Shown: positions 34,959-47,870, counted from the stretch's first letter. The stretch: DNA of 64,000 nt from Phyllostachys edulis (GCA_036346405.1 CM070561.1:8788441-8852440), one strand, 5' to 3'. Program-made: numbers and translations. Notes: generated from the sequence alone by a model not told the origin.

Positions 34959-35904
34959 AAGCAAAGCTAGAAAGTTCAAGATAAAGCGATGAATTTTAAC
35001 AATTTAAGCAAAACTTCAAAATTAGATCAAAAGGGATCCTAAAGTGATAATGGCCATGTCAGAATGTCAATATAAGATCAAGAAACTAACAACGACCATC
35101 CTAGAGACAAAAGGTCCTAAATTGAATCAATTTGCTCAAAGTACCTCAATCACCCAATTTTTAACAATAGTTTTCATATGAAATGAATGTTGACGTTGAT
35201 TAAAGGTCTATCTTAGTCAAAAATATCTTAGACTAGGAGCCATCTACAAAATCTTCCTAAGCTTCAATCAGGGCGACAGATCTTGAGGTTCGTGTCAATT
35301 TTGACAAGTAGTCCCTATGAGATCGTCTAGGTCATCAAACTATCTCTAAGTTCATGTCTTTCACATACAGTCTAGTGACAATAGTTTGGCACAATTTAAT
35401 CACATGAGAACCTTAAATTTTTTCTTTTGCACAAGAGCAATTTAAGATTCACAAAGGAACAAAAAGCTCAAATGATGTCTAATCCTAGATTCAAGAGCTA
35501 AGAAAGTAATTTTAACATGGCCAGTGTCACAAAAAGATCACTAATTGTGCAACTAGCTAAAAGATCCACAAATTACAATTTTTAGTTCAAGTTGTCTTAA
35601 AGTTCTGGCTCATTAAGCAAATACTAAGCTACACATGTGAAAGCATGATAATTCTAGCAAGTCAATGAACTAGACATGGAATTGAGCAAGAATTGAAATA
35701 CTAAAGCTCTAAAGGGTAATAAGCAAAGCTTCATCAATTTAAATGACAAGCAGTAAAGTTTATATTACAATGCATCTTTTTGTGATTTTCATATGAATGC
35801 AATATGATCCAATGAGAGGCGAAAAACTCAAAAGCCTAAAAAGATAAAAAAGATCAGAAGATTCAGAAGAAGATCAAGGAAAGATCAGATGGACCAACTC
35901 CCCC

Positions 35905-36093
35905 TCAAACCAACCTGTAGGGAGAAATTACCCCTAACTCACTCCTAGAGGTAGCAAACCTAGTTGGTTCTAAAGGCTTGGTGAGTATATCAGCTAGCTG
36001 AGCCTCGTACTTCACAAATTCTAGCACAATATCACCCTTCTTTACATGGTCTCTAAGCAAGTGATAGCGAATGTCAATGTGCTTAAAAATCAC
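35905..36093 (-). pseudogene. Copia RNase H C-terminal fragment
   Basis: 62 residues read HIDIRYHLLRDHVKKGDI, EFVKYEAQLADILTKPL and RSELGVI. This is the end of Ty1/copia pol (HIDxRxHFLRDxVxxGxI...QLADIFTKPL). Only this tail remains, so it is non-functional. Confidence 0.9.
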
Positions 36094-37344
36094 TTAATAA
36101 ATTCATCCACTCAACTATTAGTGTTGCTTAACGCCAAACTTTAGCTATGAAAAAAAATTGACAAATGTATTAATTGTGTAAGAAATTGTGGTCCTACTTC
36201 TGTTTGCATTCACACGAGAATTTATAAGATCATCAAGTAGCCAATTAAAGTAAATTTCTAGATTATTATTTACTAAGGCTATAGTCGAACACATCCTTAT
36301 CTTTCCATTCCCACACAATTAGATTAATCCCTTGAGACCAAATAATCCAGCAAGTTTATTGACTAAACAATTTTAATAATCTGACCAATTCATCAATATC
36401 TCACAATTCTTAATACATCTCGGATTCTTAGTAGGTATAGACACACCTTTAATCTCAGTTCATCATGTAATTATTCTAAGACAACATCCAATTAATCATG
36501 TTTACTTCTATGGATCTTGGTTAAGATCGATTATGCACCACGCTACAGACCCAGCTTGATAACTCATATCTAATTAATGAACTTCTATGTTTACTACCTC
36601 TCGCTTAAACATAACAAGACATCACAAAAGATTTTTTTACGCTTTCTTTTGTAAAAGAGAAGCATTAAACTTCCACATTCCAACTACTCCAAAAGAAATA
36701 CGTAGAGTCAAAACTTTTATCAATGAAGTTTGTAAAAGATAATTTCCATCATCCAAAATACCAAATGAATAACCGAGTCACATTTACCAACAAGAAAGGT
36801 AGAACCCCCATGAAAGAGAACAAAATTGCCAATAACAATGCTTAGAAATAATAAAAATAGCTCAATGGTCGAAAAAGACAATAATTGCTATATAAAACAA
36901 AAAGAGACCAATTAAAACCCATCAACTACTTTGTAACCATGAACCAAATAAATTCATCAGCCGCCAGCGAGTAATCAGAATAACCAAATATAACTCAAGG
37001 AAAGCATCATCTTTTTACAGAAACTCATCCCCAGCCTTTGTAATTAAATTACCTAAGAAAAGCCCTTCACTATTCCCATACCACGAACGGTGGTATAACC
37101 TAGCCATGCCTATGGCCACAACCACGATATCTACCTCTCGACCTTGACTATCACCACACACAAGAACAATAATACATCAACCATAAAGATCAGCTAACAA
37201 ATCAAACACAAGAACAACTATATAAAATTCAACGCAAACATATATGTAATGCAAAAACCCGAACCCCACCTATTGTGCATCAAAGTGTGTCAAATTTAAT
37301 TTATTTTGTTTTTCCACGGATCTAAAGCCTACTTTGATACCAAC
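36094..37344 (-). mobile_element. Internal fragment of a non-autonomous LTR retrotransposon (minus)
   Basis: AT-rich, no coding frame. It is homologous in reverse to 44921-46100; for example the ggtagagattgtggttgtgg block at 45196 corresponds to 37100-37160. The PBS lies at 37331-37342. The left side is cut by the copia fragment. Confidence 0.6.
37331..37342 (-). other. Primer-binding site, initiator-Met type
   Basis: The minus strand reads TGGTATCAAAGT two bases inside the LTR end. It resembles the plant tRNA-iMet PBS TGGTATCAGAGC with one change. Confidence 0.75.
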
Positions 37345-37777
37345 TGTAACACCCCAGCCCACATGGGCCTAGAATGCTACTAAAGAAAGCATAACATAAA
37401 AATAAACTAAGTTATTCCTCCACATTTCAGCAGAATCTTCTTTGTAACATTTAACATTTGAGGAAATTAAAAAGCATCTAGTAGAGATCTAAGTACGAAA
37501 TATTGTAACAGTCTTAAGAAAGACAATCATAAGGATTACCATGGAGTTACCATCCAACTCTTATTACAATTAATCAAAAACACCTCAAAGGGTGGACATA
37601 AAAACTGAAAGATTACATTCTAGGATTCTCCAATTAAAATTAAGGAAAAATCCGGTTTACTCCCTCAAACTATCAGAAAAGTCTGGTTTACCCCCTGAAC
37701 TACAAAACCGGTCAATTAAAACCTCACAACGGTTTGGAGCGGTGGTTTTGCACACGTGGTAGTGGTTTTGCTGACTG

Positions 37778-37802
37778 GAGAGAGAGAGAGAGAGAGAGAG
37801 AG
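37778..37802. repeat. (GA)n microsatellite
   Basis: About 12 GA units just inside the left part of the Pack-MULE-like element. Confidence 0.9.
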
Positions 37803-38058
37803 TGCAACAAGAGAGTAGAGGAGAGGAGGCGTCGAGCTACTCACGCCATCCGCCTCTCCCGTGACCTCCCCGTCCCCGCCGCCGCCGCCGTCGGCTGCGC
37901 TCTACGCCTCCCTCATCGCGCTCCGCACAGGCTTCTCCACCCAAATCACCTTCACTGTAGCCACCCCGACTCCTCCTCAGCTCGACCGCGCGCCTCTCTT
38001 CTAGCTCGCTTCCCTGGCTCGGCCCACCTGGCTCCTCCCCGCCTCCTCCGGCGATTCG

Positions 38059-38695
38059 CCGCTCCGGCGACACCACCGCTGCACCGACCCCGTCACCAAG
38101 AGCCTCCCGAGCCAAGGAGTATTTCCCCTCAAATGGAGTTGCTTTTGGTTCACCGTTGCCGCCACATTTGCCTGTCTTCGTCGGCTCCGGCCACTTTCTT
38201 CTTCCCCGTTGATCTCCCTCCACTGTTCTTCTCCAACACCTATTCTTGGCTTGGTAGGTCCCCTCAGCTTCACTCTCACCCATGCTTCCACGATCTCTCG
38301 TCAAGAGTCGGTCGAACGCCGTTGTCGAATTTGGCCGAGTGCCGCCGCCACCCACTTGTTGTCGCGCCGCCGCTCCAACAACGCCACCGCTGCACCGACC
38401 CCGTCACAAAGAGCCTCCCGAGCCAAGGAGTACTTCCCCTCAAACGGAGTTGCTTTTGGTTCACTATTGCGGTCGCATTTGCCCGTCTTCATCGGCTGCG
38501 GCCACTTTCTTCTTCCCCATCGATCTCCCTCCACCGTTCTTCTCCGATGCCCATTCTTGGTTTGGTAGGTCCCCTGAGCTTCACTATCACCCATGCTTCC
38601 ACGATCTCTCGTCAAGAGTCCGCCGAACGCCATTGTCGGATTTGGCCGAGCGCCGCTGCCGCCCCCCTTGTTGTCGCGCCGCCGCTCCGGCGACT
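38059..38695. repeat. 311-bp tandem duplication in the Pack-MULE cargo
   Basis: Two copies with period 311 bp; for example gagcctcccgagccaaggag occurs at 38100 and 38411. A start of a third copy lies near 38680. The period is not a multiple of three, so an ORF spanning it changes frame between copies. This argues against the 373-codon ORF being a conserved protein. Confidence 0.88.
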
Positions 38696-39642
38696 CTCCG
38701 GCATTGCCACCACTGTCATTGACTCTGCCTCGCCAAGAGCTTCCCATCCCTGTCCTTGCCCGGCTCCGCTGTGCCCTCCTCCACCGGCGGCGAGCCCAAG
38801 CCGCGCGCCTCCCTCCGCTATCCGTAAATCGGCAGCACTGTTCCCTTGTCATTAGGGCAAATCCCCTTCGATTAGCGCTAAGGCAATGATTAGCAGGTGT
38901 TAATGATGCCTAAATAGCCGTTTTGAGTCACCGCCACGTGGAATAGGGAGGAGAGAGAGAAAAGTGGCCATGTGGAATGCTGACTTGGACAAAAGTTGCC
39001 ACATGTACAAAACCACCACTTGAAACCAGCCTGAGGGGTTTTGTGACCGGTTTTCACAAGTTTAGTGGGTTAAATAACCGGTTTTGTAGTTCAGGGGGTA
39101 AACCAGACTTTTCTGATAGTTCGAGGGAGTAAACCGGACTTTTCCCTAAAATTAAGTTGTTGATTCATTAAGACTGCTGTTTATTGAAGTGAAGAGTGCA
39201 TCAGATGATTCTAGCCTTTCTCATGCATGACATCCTCACAAAGGGTACCTAAAATAAATAAACAAGCAATAAGCGTGAGTCTAGGACTTAGCAAAGTACA
39301 ATTGAGACAAATAGAGCAAATCTCATAAACAAACTTTACTTCTAACCCAATCAATCATCCACAATAATATCACAACAATCCAACTATCATTGACATGCAA
39401 TGCAAATGCCACAAATGCACACACTTTTCTCTTTGCATATACCGGTAATGCGGAGTATGCATCCGTCGATGCATACCCATACATGTGCCTTTTAGCATAG
39501 GGACCTCAAGCCCACACTCCACAAGTGTGGGGACCTCATACTCGTCTAAAACATAATGGGGACCTCAAATATATCAATACTTGGCTTCTACGTAGTCCAA
39601 GACTCAAGGATAATGTAATGATGCACATAAGCCACTACACTT

Positions 39643-39816
39643 AATCAACATATGCATGTAACAACAACTATAAGGCTATGAATAAGAATTCACATTCGCA
39701 AAGCATTAACATTCCATGAATACTAATCAACATGTGCATGTAACAACAACTGTAAGACTATGAATAAGAATTCACATTCGCAAAGCATTAACATTCCATG
39801 AATACTAATCAACATG
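39643..39816. repeat. 82-bp tandem duplication
   Basis: Two near-identical copies of a unit containing gcatgtaacaacaact and cacattcgcaaagcatta, followed by the start of a third. Within the LTR 37345-41080. Confidence 0.9.
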
Positions 39817-41080
39817 TTCTACCCACTATTGTACTTGCCTCAACCGTGTGGAGTGGGATGACGGGAAGAGGGTGCTATCCCCGGATTCACACAACTACCT
39901 GAACAATTAATAACCACACTAAGGAGACATTCCAGTTCATACAATATTACATAAGAAATTACATAACTATCTACGCTCCTAAGCGCAACCCAAAACATCA
40001 TTTCCCCTGAACATCGTTTGTCCCAAAACAGAACAGTCGCTTTACAAAAATCATATCTCCCATTCTGTTTATTGAAAAATTACGTTCTTGGGTTCTCTAG
40101 AAACCTCAAGAAATAATATACAATAATCGTTTTGGTCCGACCATCTAATTAGTTCATTATATATTTTAAATTTATAAATTACTACTTCTGCCCGAAACCT
40201 GTTATAACCTTGGACAGCAAGATAAAAATAATCATAATTTTCTAACGGTTTATCCAAAAATAACATTGTTAAGTTCTATGGAAACCTTGTGAAATCACCT
40301 ACAATATTCATGTTGGTAGGATCCTCTAATTATTTTGTTAACTAATTTTTATCATTCAATTACTACAACCTACCATAATCCTGACAGAACGTCTGGACAG
40401 TAGTGTTGTAAAATCCATAACTCAAGATCCGTTCATCCAAATGATGTGATCCAGGATTCAATGGAAAGCTAAAGACATTATCCACAAATCTATAGGAGGT
40501 GATGAATCCAAAATTTGCCAGTTCAGATCTCAAACCTACAGCACACTATAAACTGCAAACAATCGATCTACTACCCGATGTCACTAAATCGCAAAACTAA
40601 TAAACAAAGCAAGAAGAACTGAGGGTCACCCTTGATGACCGGGATGAGAACTGTTGAAATCCTCTGTGAGATCAACCCCTTCTTCTAGCCGTCTTCCCTT
40701 TCCTCCTTTCTTCCTCTTATTCTCCTTCCCCTTGATCTCTTGACAACAGCAGGAAGGAGGCACCAGCCTTGGGCAGCAGCAGGGAGGAGGTAGGAGGTGC
40801 AAAGGGAGGGGCTGGTTAAAAGGGGAAGTGGCGGCCAGAGGTGGGAGGGGTGGCGGCCAGGAAGTGGGAGGGGTGGCACAAGGGAGGGGGCTAGGGTTTG
40901 GCTCCCCCCTCCACTTGGCCGGCTGCCCCCCTTGGTCCAAGTTGCTGTGGGCTTTCGGCCCACAGCCCAAGTTCGCTGGTTCATGCAAAAACCCCCCCTA
41001 AATTTTTGTAAAAAATTACTCTCTAGATTAATTCTCTTCCCTGCAGTATTTCTCCTTTCTTAAATATCTTTAGGATATTA

Positions 41081-41757
41081 CGCGTGGAGTGTGGGCTTGA
41101 GGTCCCTGTGCTAGAAGGCACATGCATGGGTATGCATCGACGAATGCATACTCTGCATTACCGGTAATTACAAAGAGAAAAGAGATGTGCATTTGTAGCA
41201 TTTGCATTGCATGGAAGAAAAAGTTGAATGGTTTTAATGTATTGAGAATGACCGTTTGTGAGAAATTTTGCTTTTTATAATCAAAGTCTGCTTATGATAG
41301 TTGATTTGTTGTCTTGGTTGTACTTTCCTGAGTCGTGGACTCACACTTGTTGCTATGTTTTGTTTTAGGTACTTCTTTGTGAGGACGACATGCATGGGAA
41401 GGGCTAGAAATATTTGGTGCACTCTCCACCACGTTAAGCAGCATGCTTAATAATTCAGTAACTTAAGTTTAATAGGAGAAACCTACAGAGAACATAATTT
41501 ATTCGTTATGATCATGTTCACCCTTCGAGGTGTATTTATTTTCTTGTAATAGAGTCGGACAGTAAATTTTATGTTTATGTTTTAAAGTTTGATCCATTAT
41601 AATCTTACTCGAATATTTGGTAGTTGATTGATGATCCCTTTAATGGTCAAAATACAAAGGAGGCCCTTCCGAAATAAAGAGAAAAATCTTAGCTTAGTAT
41701 GTTATTATGTTATTTTTTTAGTAGCATTCTAGGCTCATGTTGAGCTGGGGTCTTACA
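41081..41757 (+). repeat. Inverted 3' part of the same LTR family
   Basis: Reverse complement of about 37345-39560 without the Pack-MULE. It shares cttgaggtccc, gcatgggtatgcatcga and ttaccggtaat, and ends tagcattctaggctcatg then ggggtcttaca at 41757. It forms an inverted pair with the LTR to its left. Confidence 0.75.
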
Positions 41758-44700
41758 CAAACTCCTCCCCACCACAGGCCTTGCCCAGCACCTGGCCGCG
41801 CCACCTAACCCTGCGCCACCTATCCATTATGCGCCGCCCTTGCATATGCCGGCTTGCTACATCTGTATGCAAACCGACTACTGTGTTGCCTTGTTCTTTC
41901 GACCAGAAAGCTAGAGAGAGATGGGGAAAGGAAAAGTGATGCTGCACATGATCCTCTGCAGTCATGAATATGTTGCCGGTGCTGCTGCTGACTAGGGACT
42001 AGGAGGGGAAGCAAGAAGGGAGAGCCATGAAGAAGAGAGGAGGAAAAGGAAAAGAGGAAGAAAGAGAGAAAGATCTCACGGGATTTCATGTTTGGCTCCG
42101 TGTTCTTCGAGGGTAAGGATCTGAAAACCTCTAGATGTCCCTAAATTAGTCGTTGTTCTTTCGGTAGATCGTTTGGGTAATGGGAAGAGTACATGACTTA
42201 TCTGTCTAGGTTTGTCAGAATTAGGGCAGAACATTGCAGGGACGATTAGGGGTATTTAGGTTCAGAATTAAAGTTCGATCTAATTAGAGAGAAGTTATTT
42301 TTTCGTGTTAGCTTTCTAGGAATGTATGGATCGTTAAAAATAGAGTAACGAGTGAAAAGATACAACCTTTGGAAGGTTGTAGTCCAGATTTTGGGAGTAA
42401 TTGGTAGCACATATTAATCTGTGGATTAAAAATAGAATATAAAATAATTTGTGGTTTTGGTCCACTTGAAAATGGTAGGTAATTTCTTAAGGGTTCCATA
42501 AAGTCCAAGAACATGATTTTTGGATGAGTAGAACATAAGTTATGAATTTTGAGAGACTATAGCCTAGAATCAGGGTGGGCTGGGGCCTTGATGTGGAAAA
42601 CTAGTAAATTGACTTGGTAAATGACAGAATTGAATTTTGGGCATAACTAGAAAGTGGTAGATAATTCCCTGTAGTTCTTGAAAATTCCTAGTTCAATATA
42701 TTTGTAGGTGTGGATTAAAAAAAATATGAAAATATTAAGTTTGTTGTCCAGAAGATGACAGATCTGTCTTTTGGGTTAAAAATAGGGGTTTAGATGATTT
42801 AATCTGGACATTTGATCAACTAAGAAGATGTAGGAAATTTTGTAAAGATTCCAGAACTGGTATGGTTTTCCATATTACATTGCGGGAGTTGAAAGATATG
42901 ACAATTTGAGTGCTGGGACAGCAGGGGAGACTGTCCGGTCACAGGGGAAAGTTGTGGAATTGGGGAGCGCATTGGAGCGTGGTCGAATAAGTGTTGTTTT
43001 GTATTGCTGTAGCTTGTATTGAGATGTGTGTTTACTGTAGGAGTAGCTTCGAGATTGTTTCCACCTTCAAATCATCCTGGTCGTCGCAACTAGAAAAGGC
43101 AAGTGCATGGTAGAATAGTATTTTAGTGTTTGAAAATATTATTTGGTTAAGTGAATGCTTGCCATGATTATTCATATGAATTATGCCTATTTCATATTGC
43201 TCTCATGCTTTCGATAACTTATGATGACGATGATTATGGAAGAGTGATGGTTATATCATTTGCTAATGATGAAATCTAATAATCATTGCATTGCATGTTG
43301 GGCATTCATGATGGAAAGATGTGATCCACGGGAGTGGAATGATGCTCTCATATGTGAGATATGGGCATTGAGGTCCCCGTATGAAAAATGACGGGCAATT
43401 GGTCTCGGCATTAAAGAATACGGGCATGAGTGAACATCGACGAGTGTTACACTCCGCTATACCGGTATAAGCAGAAGATGAGTTGAGATATGAGCATGGG
43501 CCTTGCATTGATGGGGTACAGGTAGGCTACGATAGCAACAAATCAAAAATTTTGTACCACGTAAACTAGGAAGCCAAGCAAGTAGATGATCACAGATCGT
43601 TACCACCAGACGCGCAGAGCAGCGGAAGAAGGGTTGGAGCAGCCTGTTCCAACGTAGAGCGCATCGATGTAGTGATTGTAGTCGATCGTCCAGTCGTCAA
43701 GCACGTCGGTGCAGTGGTTGTGGTAGATCATCTCCTCCAGTGACCTCTGCAGTTCCTTATGAAGATCGCGGATCGTCCTCAAGTGCAACAGAAACGGCAG
43801 TAGTGTCTCTACGGTATCCACACGTCCAGGGTAGGAACAACCATACGTCGGTGTGCTAGCACCAAGTCGCACGGCAGAGCTCTCAGGAAGATAGCGGCTA
43901 GGGTTTTGGTGGAACAATTCAACTCACGACTTTCATGTGTCTCGTCTGTTACGTTCACCCCCTTCTCCCAACAGCCTCATGCATCTCCTTATATAGTGCT
44001 CGTGATGCATCCTATCCGAACACGTTTGACGAATCGTATTCGTACTGGTTTGTTCCAACTCGTTGAGTGTGTGACCCTGTAGGTTCATGCGTAATCGGTT
44101 GTGACTCGGAAACCCTCTCTGTTCATGAGTCGTTAGCGGTTCCTAGCAGGACATAACGATTCCCGAATACACACAAATTATATCGGACGAACCTTAATTT
44201 ACATACTTGTTAATTTTCATAACCAATGATTCATTCAAGGAACATGATAACATATTATCCAATATTATGAACATATTGAAATATAATCATCTCTATGATT
44301 ACCTCTAGGGCATATTTCCAACATGCATTGCATTCATGAAAAGTGAAAAGTGATTTGAGATAATGAGACATGTGAATGGAAACTGATGAGAATGAATATG
44401 CAAAACTAAGATAGTGATAAATGGGAATAAATTTTTATTAAGATGATGCCTCGTTTATTATTCTGCTTTATACTTGCTGAGTCGTGGACTCACCCTTGCT
44501 CTATTGTTGTTTTTAGGTGATCGTTGACGATGCTTCGCTTGGGAAGTGACAGCACTTGGAACACAACATACCCTTATTTATTAGATAACTTGCCATGAGA
44601 AAACTTTACCTTAGCGTGATGGTTTATACTTTTAGGACATGATAGACATTGAATAATTCTCGATGGTTGGTTAGAACTCGTTTATTCATTCGATAGTCTT

Positions 44701-44920
44701 CGTTTGATTTGTTTTGCTTAAGACTTGAACTATTATTATGCTTTAATATCTAGAGTTTAAATATCTGTGCTCTCCATGTCATTATTCATATGTTATTGTG
44801 ACCCGTGGACGGGTTTTAACATTGAATTACTTCCTTAAATTTTATTGTTAATTGATGTAAAATTTAATGTTAGGGTAGTTTAGTAGTATTTCGGGCTTAG
44901 TGTTGGTCTGGGGTGTTACA
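41758..44920 (+). repeat. 5' LTR, 5'-truncated, with nested copia solo LTR
   Basis: 41758-42890 aligns with 62060-63185 of the 3' LTR. The end is ggtctggggtgttaca, directly followed by the PBS. A 815-bp copia solo LTR lies inside at 43509-44323. Confidence 0.8.
43509..44323 (-). mobile_element. Copia solo LTR (BARE/Angela-like)
   Basis: In minus sense it starts TGTTGGAAATATGCCCTAGA, the familiar 5' end of BARE/Angela-type copia LTRs in grasses, and ends CCCCATCA. A perfect TSD tgcat lies on each side (43504-43508 and 44324-44328). A minus-strand TATATAAGG box lies near 43990. No internal sequence is present. Confidence 0.9.
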
Positions 44921-44922
44921 GT

Positions 44923-44934
44923 TGGTATCAGAGC
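44923..44934 (+). other. Primer-binding site, initiator-Met type
   Basis: TGGTATCAGAGC lies two bases after the LTR end at 44920. This is the standard plant tRNA-iMet PBS. Confidence 0.9.
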
Positions 44935-47423
44935 GAGCTTTAGGTTTGTGGTGAATAGATTAACAACTTAGGTAATCTAAAATTGCTAAAATTTGTTTTA
45001 GGACTAGCAAAATCAATTAAAATTTTCTAATGGTTAATTAACTTAAAATTTGACACATTAGTGCACAGTAGGATGAGTATGGGACGAGTATTGCTTTTAC
45101 GCTTCTGATATGTTATACTATTGATGTATGAGTTGATATTGGTTCTTTGAACTTATTATGTATTGTTGATTGTGGTTTGTAGTCGATGTCGAGAGGTAGA
45201 GATTGTGGTTGTGGCTATGGGCATGGCCAGGTTGTACCACCATTTGCGGTATGGAAAAGTGAAGTGTTTACCTCGGTTAACTTAGTTACAAATATTGGGG
45301 ATGAGTTTCTTTGGAAAAGGTGGTTGTTTTCCTTGGTTTTGCATTTGGTTATTCTGATTAGTCGCTAGTGGTTAATAAACTTTCTTTGGATGGCGGTTAC
45401 AATGCAGTTGGTGTGTTTCTAGTGGTCTTTATTGGTTCCAGAAAGCAATCATTTGTTTTTTCGACTGACGAGTTGTTTTGCTGCTTGTAAATGTTGTTGA
45501 TTTGCTAGGTTGATCTTTTATTGGAAAGTTATGTCTTTTTTGTTGGGAAACATGACTCGTTTGTTCCGCTTGATATTTTGAATAACGAAAATAATCATTT
45601 GCAAGTTCTTTATCGTGTGAAGCTTTGACCGTACGTATTCCTTTTGGATTAATTTAAGTGATTACATTTAATGCCTCACTTTTATGAAAGAAAGTGTTAA
45701 AAACCCTTTTGTGGTGTCTTGTTATGCTTAAGTGTAAGGTTATAGTCATAGAAATTAATTTATATGGTATGAGTTATCAAGTTGGGTCAGTAGCGTGATA
45801 TATAATTAATCTTAAATGATGTCCTTGGTAGTGTGGTTGATTAATCTATTGCTGCATTATAATAGTTGTATGATGAATTATGATTAAGAGTATATCTATT
45901 CCTAATTGGAATCAATAGGGTAATTGAGAAGCGTGGGTCATTGATGAACTAAATTAAATCATTAGAATTATTTAATTTGCTAAACTTGTGAGATAAACTA
46001 GATTAATTGGTCTCTTTGGTTAATCTCACCGTTCAGAGTGGTTAAGTTAAAGAGGTGCTAGATTATTGCCTTTATAGATATTAATAATGTATTTGGCTTC
46101 TATTTGGCTAATTGATTATCTTATATAAATGCTAGATTTACCAAATTCTTGACATGCTAAAATGATTGAAACATATATAAATGACTAGATAAATGTTGAT
46201 GTATCGCTTTGTGAAACCTTGCCTTATTGAAGATTGTGTTATTAAATCTTTAATAATATTTTACTCTAGTTTCCAAACATAAGGTGGGACATTGAAATCT
46301 ATGTTTATATATGCTTGTGTGATTGCAAATCACCGTAGAACCATAATTACTTTCATGATTAATACAATTATCAATTATTAATGGTAATGTTTAGAGTGCA
46401 ATTAGTGTGCACTAAGATTGCTGTTGAGCCCCACTAATAGATGAATGGACAAATTCAATAAGTGATCTATATTAGTGTCTTGCGAAATGGTCATATGATA
46501 GTATGCCCTTGTGAAAAGAGTTCTGCTTCAGTAATGTGGTTTGCACACTAGATTTTCTCTAGAACAAGTTAATTGTCACAATCTTATTGACATAACCAAA
46601 AATATTATTAAGCCACTTACTGTGTCTCTTTTTGAATGTTTATGATAGGGTGGTAGGGTATGATGAATCTTGCAAAGTAATGTTGTAATCAAAGAAAATT
46701 ACTTTCTTTGTTAAATGAATGAGTGAAGTAGAAGTATTTGAGATTGAAGTCAAGTTTTGTAATTTGCAGTTTATTTCAAGTGTGCCTAAACTTTCTGTTT
46801 TGCCGCATAAGAGTTTCTTGAGTTTCAAAAGCAATACCTTATTCTTATTTGAGGTTTGATATTCTCGTCTTGTGGGACTTGTGCTCTCAACTATGGACTC
46901 CTCTTTTGCTTTTTGAGATCATTGCTATTTGACTATTTCTCTTGGTCTTGTGTTTACTACGAATAGTAAACCTTTTTCTGTGTGCTGAAAATTATTTTAT
47001 TTGCCTCTTCTTTTGAGAAAGGAATAATCGATTTGTTTTACGAAACCTTATAGAGTGTATAGTGGCAACTGGTTAGTAGTGGTCAAGTATATGATGTTGT
47101 GAGACCTTTGGTTTCAAGTTAATTGAGGAGTATTGGACGATGAATTGATTTCGTGATATAAATCTTATAGAGAATTGGATCTAAAAGGAATGATAGTCGT
47201 TGGGGGCAAAACTAATTATATTGTTACAATTAGTAGAACCTATAGCGAATGGTGACTCAAAAATATTTGTTCATGTTGGTGGAATATTAGAATTATCAAA
47301 TAGTTAGGGTATTACGATTGTGTAATTTGCAATGTTGTGTAGGTGAAATTGAATGGTGTGGTTTAGTGAGGGTCCAAGATTGGCGAAGTTAATCATTTTT
47401 GGGCAGTTAATTGATTAGTGAGG
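44935..47423. other. Non-coding internal region of the plus retrotransposon
   Basis: AT-rich, with stops in all frames. Apart from a 60-codon frame at 45186-45368 shared with the minus copy at 37100, I see no coding signal. Confidence 0.5.
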
Positions 47424-47811
47424 AATCACTACAAGAAATCTGCTAAACTATGACAACTAGGTAAATCATCATTATCTGCCCATATTCTATGACGTTTTTC
47501 GGCAGTAGCATCATAAAGAGCATCCCGGAGCTGGGACCCTACTTGTAGTGACGAAAAATATCAAAATCGTCACTAACTCCCAAACCTCAAATTGTCATAA
47601 ACAGAGCGTTTGGCATTGTGACTCCATTGCTTTGTCATAGTTACACAGGTGACAATCTCATATCGTCATAATCCTCTTGGAGTTTTTTTTTGGATAAAGT
47701 TACACATGTGACAAGCTGGTTTGTTGCCACTATGGACGAACAGAAGTGGGACCCACATGTCAGGAAGTAGTGCAAAATGTAATGTGGCACGCACAAATAA
47801 AAACCGGCTCC

Positions 47812-47870
47812 CAGGCTTTGAACCGGGGACCTGTTGCATCGCAAGCTACTGCAACACCACTACACCATCG
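47812..47870 (-). other. tRNA-like A-box/B-box segment
   Basis: The minus strand reads TGGTGTAGTGGTGTTGC (A-box-like) and, about 30 nt later, GGTTCAAAGCC (B-box-like), as in a tRNA-derived promoter. It is not a full tRNA gene: the acceptor stem does not close. It may be a tRNA-derived SINE head or a chance subterminal motif of the CACTA element. Confidence 0.35.

Larger units (their letters stand above)
34141..36093 (-). mobile_element. Copia internal fragment adjoining the 3' LTR
   Basis: AT-rich 3' internal region ending in the RNase H tail. It is truncated at about 36093, where sequence of a different retrotransposon begins, so gag, integrase and most of pol are lost. Confidence 0.65.
37644..39146. 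mobile_element. Pack-MULE-like element with GC-rich cargo
   Basis: Terminal inverted repeats of over 70 bp (GGAAAAATCCGGTTTACTCC, then TCAGAAAAGTCTGGTTTACC, then CTGAACTACAAAACCGG, mirrored at the right end). They are flanked by a perfect 9-bp target-site duplication taaaattaa (37635-37643 and 39147-39155). Both features are typical of Mutator-like elements. Instead of a transposase the interior (37830-38880) is GC-rich, genic-looking sequence with an internal tandem duplication. It opens frames of up to 373 codons on the plus strand and 183 on the minus strand, with no domain I can name. It sits inside the LTR 37345-41080. Confidence 0.82.
37345..41080 (-). repeat. LTR (minus), interrupted by a Pack-MULE
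   Basis: Starts TGTAACACCCCAGCCC at 37345 and ends near GGATATTAC at 41080, without the expected terminal A, because the next fragment begins there. It has the same block order as the solo LTR at 29073-31940. With the 1.5-kb insert removed it is about 2.2 kb. It contains the 82-bp duplication at 39643-39816. Confidence 0.7.

Noticed and set aside
37734..38855. 373-codon ORF as a host protein
   Set aside because: It lies inside a MULE-like element, spans a 311-bp duplication that shifts frame, is low-complexity S/P/R-rich, and long ORFs also exist on the opposite strand. GC composition explains it.
43600..43917. 105-codon minus ORF
   Set aside because: It lies entirely inside the copia solo LTR, which does not normally code for protein. 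No domain is seen.
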